From contig CM063249.1 in NCBI GenBank assembly GCA_032158295.1, positions 18,168,416 through 18,232,415 of the forward strand: DNA of 64,000 bases, given 5' to 3'. The notes below the pieces were generated by a model. It was not told the DNA's origin. It ran no database searches and saw only the letters and a program-made list of their open reading frames with translations. This document shows, in pieces, positions 43,865 through 55,800 of this stretch (position 1 is its first letter; every line of letters starts with the position of its first letter). The DNA is from Pycnopodia helianthoides (lineage: Eukaryota; Echinodermata; Asteroidea; Forcipulatida; Asteriidae). Position numbers and translations under genes: made by a program.

Positions 43865-46800
43865 GTGAGTTCCAAGCCAACCAGGGAGCCCATTATTTTG
43901 TGTACAGCTTTGGCTGTAAATTTGAAAACACAGGGAGACTAGTGTGAAGTTGAGGTTTCTTTTTTAAAGTTGATTGTTTGTTTGATTAGTTCATGATAGT
44001 AACAGTGTTTGTGTTTTACCAAAAATGCAGGTTTCAACGGTGTGACGGAAGGCAACCATCCGGGACCAGGAGGACAAGGCGATAAGAAATGGCGAAGTTA
44101 CAAACTTCTGGTTGATCCGATCTTGAAAAAGGGACAGCAGAAGTTGTATCGATATGATGGGGTGGCGCCTGGGCCGTCGGTAAGAATGACGCCCTGGTTT
44201 GAGGAAAGGGGAAATCATCTCTGGAAGATTTATACAATACAAGCCTGCTCTTCGTTGAATCTTCTTCTAAACTGTTCTCATCTTTTATTTTACCACCGTA
44301 ATAAAGATCGGCTGAAGGTTTTTTTTAGCACCAAATCCAACATCGACCTCTTTAATTTATTAGGTATTAAGCCGAATGTTTGATACAGTGGTAAAGTGTA
44401 GCAGATGTCCCCAACTTCATTGCTTCAACTGCTACAGTTTGTGTGCAGTTGACACAGTCTCCCACCTGGCATGCCTGGCACTGTTCAATTTGAGTGTACT
44501 CAAAATCGAGGTTTGGACATGCCCAACTACTCCTGTCTGGGACATCCCAACTACTGTCTGGGACATCCCAACTACTGTCTGGGACAGCCCAACTTCTGTT
44601 TGGGACAGCCCAACTCCTGTTTGGGACAGCCCAACTACTGTCTGGGACAGCCCAACTCCTGTTTGGGACAGCCCAACTCTTGTTTGGGACAGCCCAACTT
44701 CTGTTTGGGACAGCCCAACTTCTGTCTGGAACAGCCCAATGCCAACTACTGTCCCAACTTGAGCAATCTCGAGTTTTGAACAGTCCAGCTGCTGTCCCAT
44801 CTTGATTGTTTCAAGTTTGGATAAGGACCAACCATCGGTTAACCGTGGAAGAAGATTCAACTGAGACTTACCTGCAATGTTCTTATAGAGAAAAGGCCAT
44901 GTTTAAAAAATTTCTGTGTTTTTTGTGCCTGTGAGAATTAAACTGTTCGATTTCATATGTCGGGCCCTGGGTTTCATTCTGTTATAGATGCATGTAACAT
45001 TTTTAAAGGCACACCAAAGCCAAATCAATGGAAACAATGGCTTCTGTGTAACCATGGTTTTGGAAGTGTCACTTAGTCAACACCAAAACCCTGAATAGTA
45101 CATTTTGCTTTGTAGTAGAAGTCAAATTTTGATTTTGGATATCATCTCCCAAAATCTAAATTATGATGATCTTTCGGACAAAATTAGAGACATTTTACAG
45201 TGTTAGTGTTCCTTCCAAACTGTAGAATGGTCCTAACTATAGTTGGGTCAAGTCCCAGCTTGAGTGTTACAGTTGAGACGTCCCAACTATAGCCTTGATT
45301 GCATGATAGTGTAATCAGTCAGTGGGTCTCTTAAGTATTTTTTGATTTATCTTGAGTTTCTCTTAACTTGAATGGGGTTCTTAAGTGATATTGGGTAACT
45401 ATCCTGGAAGAACTCAAGAAAAATTGGTAAGGATTTAATTCTGCATGTTCCATCATAGTTGCGATAATCGTAACCCTCCATCCTCCCGACGGTCGGAGAC
45501 CGGAGGGTTACGAGTCATGCAGTGCAAAAAAAGTGGCGAAATTGCAATTTCGACTATTTTAGTCAGACTAGTCACCAGATTTGCCCAATTTTTACCCCTT
45601 TCAAAAAACATGACACACATTCTAAGAACAATCATGCACCTTTGTCACCTACCTGTTATGCTCCGGTGGGTCGATACTGTTGCACAGTAATAATAATATT
45701 TAAAATAATTTTAAAAAAACAGCAGTTAAAATCTGTTCATTAGTTAAAATATTTATTATTGTTATTTTTTTGGAAGGGCTATTTTTAAACAATATTCCTT
45801 TACTCCTTTACACAGGGGGCCGACTTTTCAGTCAATGTTGTTCGCGACCCGAGGTCAAGGCTCTCCAGATTCTGGAAGGGACGAGAGAAGTACGACCTTC
45901 CTGTCCCTAAGTTCAAGGTTGGTATTTCGGGAGATTTGTTTAAGTCAAGAATTGACCGTGTAATAAACCCCAACCCAAAGTCCGGCCACGTGAACATGTC
46001 AAACGAAGAACATTTTTATTTCTGAAATTAAATCTTTGTTTTAAATTATATCTCGTGACGAAATCTGAACAACAAAAATAAATCATCACAATATTATGAA
46101 AAGTTTTAGCTTTTAAAAAAAAAATCACAATAGTGTGTATATTAATTATTGAAAACAAATTAAAACTCTGGGACAAGGATGCCTATTTGATGTTAACTTT
46201 TTAGAAACCCCTTACGCGAATTCGTGAAGGTTAAACAGGTCTTAAATGGACCAGTATCACAGTTAAAAGAGGATGCTGACGCCTCAACAACCATAGATTG
46301 CAATGAAAAGGGTTTGCTTTGCAATTACAGCATCTGGCGATTATAATTGCGCATCCAAAACGAGCGTTTACGCAAGTTTTATGATCGGAGGCCAGCACAA
46401 AATTCATAATTTTTTGCAAAAAGCGGAAGCTGAGGTCAAGTTTAATTCTTGGGTTTTCTTCGTGGTATTGTTGAATTTGTTTTACCTCATATTACATTTC
46501 CAACAACATGTATACTTTTCTAGGTCATAACCTACGGTAAACTAAAATAATTGACGAACGTAAACGTAAAACTCCATATGGTTGGGACCACTATGGTCCC
46601 GGAAGTTTGAATGTGCGCGAGACTTGCACAGTCTATGGCGTGTAAGATATCCTAAAAGCTCAATTTCCTTTACTCTCCAGTTTGATAAACACTACGTCGG
46701 AGAGCTGCCCCCCAAGCAGCTTACCATCACCAACCTCAATGACAATGTCCGCGACGCATTCCTGCGCAGCATGTGCGAGAAGTTCGGCACGATCGAGGAC

Positions 46801-49800
46801 ATCAACATCTGCTTCAACCCGAAGACGCGAAAGCACCTTGGACTGGCCAGCGTCACATTCAGTACAACTCGGGCGGCCCGGCAAGCCGTCATGGAGCTTA
46901 ATAGAACGTCGGTGATGGGAAAGATCATCATTGTCCAGATTGATGCTGGAGGTAGGACAGGCATTTTACTTTTTAACTTTTTTCCTTTTTTTTTTTCCCC
47001 TTCTTTTTCTTGAGATATCTCTTACTCACAAGGCCTGACGGCCACCTCAAGGCGAGGGCTACACTTAACTGATTTGGGCTGTCGACCCAAATCAACTGTC
47101 ACCAGGGGCCCGGTTCCGCCTACTCCTGGGGCTGAAACAGGGTTACCCCTTCACACTCCGTAAGGATGTAGGCATGGGTATCATCCACTAGGAGCCTTGC
47201 TGGCAGTACCCTTCCCAACTTTTCACGAAGCAATTGTGGTTAAGTGTCTTGCTCAAGGGCGCAAATGTCATGCCCGGGATTCGAACCCACACTCTGCTGC
47301 TGACAGCACCAGAGCTTGGGTCTGGTGAACTAGACCGCTCGGCCACGGCACGCCACGTGTCAAACATAGCGCTCTGCATACCTGCCTTAAAAAATCAAGA
47401 GTGACATGACAGACTAGCATACTATTACATAACCATCTCAAACCCGAAAACGAAACCCCACGGACTTAGCTACATCGTGAATGAATTTTTCTATTCTACT
47501 TTGCATTCCCCAGTATCTAAATTCCACTTGAATGCACTTATAATACCTTCCCAACTTTTCACAAGCATTTACGGTTAAAGGAACATTACAGAATTGGTTT
47601 TTGCTAACAAAACAGTTGCTGGCAGTGTAAGCACATTATGGAATCCACCATATAAATAAACTGACAAACCTGTAGAAGTTTGAGATCGATCGACCATCTG
47701 GGTCACGAGAAAATAGTGTAAAACCGATTACACATTTGCATGAAATCATATAGATTCAACAAATGAATAAAACGCTCACTGAGCGATAAACTCCAATCGG
47801 AAAATTAGTTTATTCATTTCTCATCAAATATGGCATTTCAGACAGAAATATTTCAAGGGATGTTTTCTACTATCATCATCATTAGACCGTGTAAGTTTTA
47901 TGTAAATCTGTGATCAAAAAGTGTATTTTACAAGTTTTGTTCTTACCAATTCTGTAATGTTCCTTTAAGTGCCTTGCTCAAGGGCGTAAGTGTCATGGCT
48001 GGGATTCGAACCAACACTCTGCTGCTGACAACACCAGAGCTTGGGTTCCGTTGAACTAGACCGCTCGGGCATGACACGCCACCATCCAAGGTTTCATAGT
48101 TCGCCAGCTATAATTCTAAGATTTAGAGTAAGCATAAAATATAAGAACTCTAAATACACTGGAGATGTTAGTGTCTGTCTGCAGACAAGGAGTTTACTAA
48201 CGTAGGGAATTTTTTAACTGTATGCTTATACACCCTGTAACCTGTGACATCACATGTTTACGAAAGAGCACAGATTCTGGACCTCTTGAAGGCATGATTT
48301 GGACACAGCTCAATGGAGTAGAAAATATGAAATCTTACATTTTTTGGAGGTTGCATCAATTTTTATCAACTTTAGACGTAAAGAAAGGGGGCACATCTCA
48401 AAACTTGTGCAACTATTTGTTATGGATCTATTTATAATATGTGTAAATTATGATACAAAATGTACAAATTTCCCATATGACAAATGACCAATGAAGTATC
48501 TCGCCTGCCAAGAATTGCCCTGGACTGTACAAGGCCACTCTTTTTGTAAACAAAGGTTACATCGTTGCGTCGGTGCAACAAGGCCGTTACTCCAATTTCG
48601 GTTGTTTTGCGTAAATCACTTTTTAAGGGTTTGGGGACGTTTTAAACAATCACTGGTTGTTTTTAAGACAAGTCCACTTGTACATAGGAATTCTGAAGAA
48701 ATTGGTAGTAAAAACATTAAAAGTTATATCTACACTTAATTGCAGGTCTATAAAACAAGTGTTATGCCTTAATTACCATGATAATTGTTGATACGACCTT
48801 GTTGCACGGACAATCACATGGTTTTAGATTGATGAAAAGGTTGTATCTTGAAGATACAACTTTGTTGCACAAACCTGCATCATGTGCAGTCGATGAGGAA
48901 TAATTCTCAGTGCTGAACAAGGTCGTATGTGTGAGATACGACTTTGTTGCTCGGACCACATTAATAGATTATGACGTCATTCTTTGTTAATAACATTTTA
49001 TCTCATTAAATTAGTTTTTGGACAAAATGCAAACTTTTATAATTTATTCAGACAAAAATGGAGCACTTTTTGTATATTCCAACTCAATTTCACCAAAAAT
49101 ATGACATCAACCTTGATGCACTGACGCGACGATGTGGTCTATTGTTTCTTGTGAAAACTTTTATAGAATTTTTTTTTGTGATGGACTTTATACTTATTCA
49201 GGTGCCCGATATCAACATTCGCTTGATTCCTTATTCTTTACAGGCACAGAATGCGAGAGAATTTATGACTGCCTCATCAACAGCAGTACACCAAGCAGTT
49301 CAAGCTCCACGCCAAGAGACCCAAGACACAGCGTGTCCACTCCGGACACGCCTACCCCAAGGATCGTCACCGCCGACCCTCGGAGACCATCCCTTGAAAG
49401 TCGAACCCCGTCTGTACCGGAAGGCACCCCGCTAAGCATGCCTGAGCATCCTTTTATGTTTCCGGAGCAGCAGCAGGGTTATCCAGTGGGATCTGAGCAG
49501 GGGTTCCAAGGGCCTCCGGGCCCAGCCACCCCGGGACTGAGTGGAAATTTCGGGGGAATGAACATGCATGAGTACAGTGGGACTACTGGTGCACCACAGG
49601 GACCCTACCCGCCAGATTTTAACCGAGGGGGTATGGAACAGTTTCCGCCCCACAGTGGTAACTTCATACCGCCAGAGCATCAGGCAATGTACCAGAAGCA
49701 GCAACAGGAACAGTTGGCGGCACAGCAGCTGCAGCAGCAGCAGCAGCAGCGGGGCCTCCCACCTGGTTTTCCAGACCCAAATGGAACCATGCCGTTCCCC

Positions 49801-52800
49801 CCGCAGATGCCGCATGGTAAATTTGCCATCCCGATTCCTCCGCCCGGCGGCTTTCATGGGCATCAGAATACCAACTTCAACATGTACCAAGACAGTCACG
49901 CATGGGACCATCAGAACTATGGACAGCAGGGAACCGGGCAGAATTTGGGGTATTCTAATCAAGATGCACAGTTACAGTATGGGAACCATAGACATCAAGG
50001 GGACCAGTGGGATAGTTCCTTTGGCGGACAGAGCATGCAGAGGGACTTTAAAAGCCATCAGCAGCAAGAATCAGATAGGTCCTACTCCAACCAGAATTTC
50101 CCTGAGAGACAAAGTGACTCTTCTAATGTTGATCGATCAAGAGAAACAAGGGAAGATTCTTCCTATTCGAAGAGCAAAAGGAAATCCAAGAACCAGCAAA
50201 GAGATCCTGTACCCGTCCCGGCGGAGCAGGGAAGCCAGTCCTCCGAATCGGAACTTGCCGTCGAAGGAGAGGCAACCACACCCGTCCAAGATGAGGAAAC
50301 CAAACCCCCAGGAACAGAAGATGATGAAAACGGCTCGACTCAAACGAGTTGAATATGAGTCTTGACTCCCGTATTGAGGCTCTCTTGAAACGCCAGTCTG
50401 GAATAGCCTTCGGTTTTGACCTGGATTCGTCGGCGAACTCTGGAAAAGCAGACAGTACTAGTAAAACCGCCACCACTGATTTTAGCCCGAGCCCATCGCC
50501 TGCGGTTGGGGATTCCCCCTTGCTCGACGAGCCTCTTGAAAACAGAACAAGCGCTCTACATGAGGGCGGCAGTGAACACTCAAGGACTCAGTCCCCCTTG
50601 TCACACGGACGATACGATAAAATCAGTAAACATTGGGAAAGCCACGATAAGGAAGATACGGCCAAGCATAAACCCAGAATAACAAAATCTAATTTTGAAC
50701 GTAACCTTGGACGTGCCAGCTATAAGCGTTTACAACATTCCGGCGAGGGCGGTATGGAATCGGAGCTTAAAACATCTGCGAGAGGGGAGCGGTTACCGGC
50801 CATGTACCCGGACGACTCGTGTAGCCAGGATTCTTTCACCTCGTTCAAATCCTCTCCTGAAATCAGGGACACGGACAAGGCTTCCAGTGTCCCGTCTGGG
50901 GCATCAACCCCGACAGTGAGCGAACACACCAGTCAGCTAAACATCAGTGCAATGATAAGCAGAGAACTGTCTAATCTGCGCAACATTGGCGACCAGGCAC
51001 CCTCGCCGCTGGTCACTGGAAGCCCCTACGCCGACCACCAGGGAAGTGTGAATGATAGCTTGGGTTCCACACCGGTAGAATCTGAACCCCAAATGAGTAA
51101 GCTACTCGCGCAGATCACCGATAATCAGTCCAACCAACAAGTAAGTCACCAAAACCTTCTGGGAAATTTTGGATGCGAGAAGTTGTGATTTTCTCATAAA
51201 GGTGTAAAGCATTTGTGAAATTTCTTAAAAAACAAACTTATCTGAAATACCTAGGTGCATCATCCATTGGGCAACTTCTGTCAAAGTAGAGCTTGGCCAA
51301 AGTGCGCAATTATAGATTTCACAAAGTCAGTCAAATACCTAGTGTTCAAGTTAATTATGAATCAACAAGATAATGTGGAGTTAAAAGTGACAGACAATTT
51401 GATCTAAATTCAGACTTTTTTATGTCTGCCTGTTGAAAAATAAAAAACAGATATATTTTCCTCAGATTTGAAGAAGTGATGCTCCTTGAAATCTATAACT
51501 CAAAGGGTGGAAATGCCATCAATTTAATACAATGCGTATCAGTCTCTCCAGGGCACAGCACCAACATACATCCAGAGCCTGATACATGTTCATGCACCAC
51601 CCAGACAGCTCAGATCATCTGACACCAAACTTCTTCACATTCCACGTACACGCCACTCATGGGGAACCCGATCCTTCTCACACTCTGGCCCATCACTATG
51701 GAACGAACTCCCCCCCCCCACTAATCTCCGACAAGTCACTACCTATACCAGCTTCAAAACTCATTTGGAAACTTATTGTTGTGGTTAATATTTCATCTAT
51801 TTAACTCATTGTAGGCCCACCTGCTTCTGCATCTCTCCTGCGCCAGGAGTGTCGTTTTAGACAGACATGGCGCATTATAAATGGCCACTATTATTATTAT
51901 TATTTAATGCCTGCTTGAATTTGGATCCTAGTCTCAGACCTTTTGGTGTCAGCAATGACTCTCACCTCTGTAATAAACCAAAATGTATTTTTTGCACACA
52001 TAGTTTACTTGGAAAACATCGGTCACCAGCGCTCGTTCAACCTGGATTAATATTTAGAAACTGCTCGTACAAATTTGTAAATACTAATGTTTTCATTCTA
52101 CATCTTGTAGTTATTATGCAGTACTTCAGTTGGAAAGAAATCCTGTTGTGTCTTCCTGTATACTTTTACATGATTTATTTATTTTGAAGTCTTCAGAAAC
52201 GCCCACATAACACTAGCTGACACCGCTGGATTCTGTCTCAGCTGTCGCATGCATTACTTAAAGAGGTCACTCTTAAATCACATCCCTAAATACATCTATA
52301 TCTACCAAGAAAACACTGACAGAGTTATAGAATGAATGGTTATTCGTTTACAACGCAGTTTCCAAGCCTCTTTTCACCCCTGCCTTCAGGCAAAATCGAA
52401 ACAACAGCAGTCGGTGCCAGAAAGCTGTCTCCAAAAATTCAAAAGAATAGTGACGTCGCAGTACGTACCCCTCTGTCAAACGGCTGTTTGTTGTTACTCA
52501 TTGAGCATTGCTCAGTACAGACCATCCGGGCATTCAGTACGTATAGTGACGTCATGTTTGTTTGTTTGCTGCCCTCATTTACGGGATTTTGATAAATTTA
52601 GGCGGCGGGCTAGTGAACCAAGTAAAAACTCCCTGCAAATATCACTTCTTTGTTAATGTAATGTTACAAAAGATGCAACAAATTACAGAAAGCAGAAAAC
52701 TAAAAAATAACGTCAACTTCAATCACCATGGCCCATCCTCTTTAATATATAATCATGAGTGAAGTTTTTCAGTGGAAAGAACACAAAATTGTCATTTCTT

Positions 52801-55800
52801 TGGCAGACCCTCGTCCCTGAACACTTGTCAGAACAAAAGATGACTCGCAGAAGGAATCCAGCCATGTCAGCAAGTGACCTATTTTTGTGGGCGTTCCCGA
52901 AGACTATTTCTTGAATATAAATTATGTAAAAAAATATACAGGAAGGCACAAAATGATTTTTTTTTCCCCAACTGAATTACTGTATAATAACTATATTGTT
53001 TAAAATGAAAACATAAATACTTAGTCAGCTTTAAAGTGCTCCCTCTCTGTTGGTTGGTCTTGGAAGATCTGGAGGTCTGGAAAATTAAGTTATTTTCATC
53101 ATTCCCTCATTCAGGTCCAGCTTGAGATTGCCGATGCACTAGCATCCCGCGATAACACCAACGGATCGCCCTCGGACATGGACATGGATGACGATCGCAT
53201 GAGCATGTCCTCTCTCAGCAGTGGTGAGGAAACCAAGCTGGAAGTCAACGTTCCGGTACCGCAACGGAACGAACGCCCCTACCCGACCCCTCCCGTATCA
53301 ATGCTCAGAGGGCCCCCAGAGATGCCCCGGGGTACAGCTGGGTATGGACACTGGCCTGGGGTGTCCTTACCGGGGTACACGGGACCATTTTCCTCAGCTC
53401 TCATGACAGCCAATCCGGGCACAAGGTTCCCACCGGGTTTTGGCTTTGGTGTGCAGTCGCAGTACCCCGGAGCAAACCCGTACGCTATACCTCAGACAGC
53501 CGGCTTGCCCGGTTTCCCAGTAACAAGCGTCGCCTCATCTTCCTTACCCAACAACCATCTCTTGAATCAGTTTGCGGGCATGACTCCTGCGCAATTTGGA
53601 CACATGGGGACCCCTCAGCATGCCCAGATGCAGATGATGGCCCGTTTGGGGCAGCAGTTTCAGATGCAGCCTTTCAACCTGAACCAGCCTGGATTCCCAG
53701 CCAACCCAACTGCTGCCTTCCAGGATCCGGCAACACAGAGACCCGGCCTCAGTCAGGGGGCTCAGGTGCCCCCCTGGCAGGCTAATATGCCCCCGCCGCC
53801 GCACTTCCAACAGTTTCTGCAGCAGTTCCCGCAGCAGTTCCATGCGCCGCCGTTGCCGAATTCCCAGTCGGAACAGCCGTGGTACTCGCCTCCCAAACCT
53901 GACCCCAAGGATGAGATTGTCAACGAGCTCCTGAAGACGACGTTTAACGAACTGAAGAAGATCATGAAGAAGGATCTGGGGAGGAAGATGGTGGAGTCAT
54001 CTGCCTTCAAGTCTCTTGAAGCGTGGTGGGACGATTGCGAACTCAAGTTTAAGGTGAGAAGAAAGCTTCAACCTCATTAGTGGTAGTCAAACAAAAATAT
54101 TGTTTTCTTGAACGAGAATTTTATAGCAGTAGACTGTTAAAGGAACATTACAGAATTAGTTTTTGCTAACAAAACAGTTGCTGGCAGTGTAAGCACTTTA
54201 TGTAATCCATTATATACATAAACTGACAAACCTGTAGAAGTTTGAGATCGATCGGCCATCTGGGTCACAAGAAAATAGTGAAAAACCGATTACACATTTG
54301 CATGAAATCATATAGATTCAACAAATGAATAAAACGCTCACTGAGCGATAAACTCCAATCGGAAAATTAGTTTATTCATTTCTCATCAAATATGGCATTT
54401 CAGACAAATATTTCACGGGATGTTTTCTACTATCATCATCATTGGACCTTGTAAGTTTTATGTAAATCTGTGATCAAAAAGTTTTTTTCTTACCGATTCT
54501 GTAATGTTCCTAGTCTCGGGTGTAATCATACTTCGGGGACCATTGTGGTCCCAATCATATGGAGTTTTATGTGAGCAGGATTTTACTATGTCAATAATTT
54601 TAGTTTCTGGCCGTGAAAACTATAAACATACAATGTTGGTTTTGTAATACCAAGTGAATGTGAAAGTAAAATCAATTCAACAAAGTAATGAAGAAATTCT
54701 GAGAATAAGACTTGACCTCCGTTTCTGGTTACTTGTGATAAATTAAGAATTTTGCCCAAAACTGATGGTCATGTTGTCATAAAACCTATGTGATGGATGC
54801 ACACATTTGGGTGCGATTGGCAAATGGGGTCCCAAGTTTTAATTTTGTTTCAATGTTAATTGGAACAAATTATTTGTATAATATATAAATTATAATATAT
54901 GAAAATTTGATTGATAACATCTTGCTGTTGGTATATTCATTTTCAAGAGTTTTGTATAAATATAATTTTAAAAGAACATTTTTTTCCCCCAGAAAAATGT
55001 AGTCTTCGTTAGAGTTGTTTTTTCATTTTGATATGCGCGAGACTTGCACAATCTATAGCGTGCTGCAAATTCGAAATAGTTTTGTTGCTAATCCGCAGGC
55101 ATAATATTAAAGTGTAAAATATCGTTAACTATCAAAAAGGTGTTTCAGAAATATTTTTAATCAAAATTTTATATATTTTTTCAGGCCTGGAATTTCATTT
55201 TGGAGAGGGCAAGGCCATTTTCATTTTGCAAAGGGCACTTCCATTGGAAATTCTTAAAGTCTATGGGAAACTTTTGAAGGGGCACCAAGGCCAAGAACCA
55301 GGGCAACACAGGCCATGGCCTCCGTTGCCTCTGGAATTCCAGGCCTGTTTTTTTGTGACAATTGACATGCTCAATTGTTCCTCTGTTTTTTCCCATATCA
55401 GGAACCTCTTAGAACTTCCACCGATGCGGAGAAGCCCTCGCCGAAGATCCAACCCCTCATGGCTATCCCCTTCCACTCTGGACCATGGGCCACGGCGGGG
55501 TCTCAGGGGAAGAACCTGGGGCTGGAGAGCATCGGCCTGGGCCTGGGAGTAAGGGCTGCTATGCCACGCATGCCCTCATTCAAGGTAATGGTTTCAAATA
55601 GCTGATCGTACGCAGCATAATTGCAAAGCAGATTGTCACTTCAAAGAAGTATGTCATCCCCTCAGTGCGACAAGGTCGTAACTTCAAGATACGACCTTTT
55701 GACCAATCTAAACCACAAGTATTTGTCAGTGCAAAAAGGTCGTATCAACAATTATGATGGTAATTAGGGCATAACACTTGCTTTATAGGTCATTAAGTGT

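Noticed and set aside
44376..44860. Heptapeptide-repeat proteins on both strands
   Set aside because: A 21-bp repeat keeps all frames open. No conserved domain, and it lies in a SETD1 intron.
49432..50476. Minus-strand and alternative plus-strand frames over the long SETD1 exon
   Set aside because: The SETD1 frame has conserved blocks and joins its neighbours in phase; the others do not.
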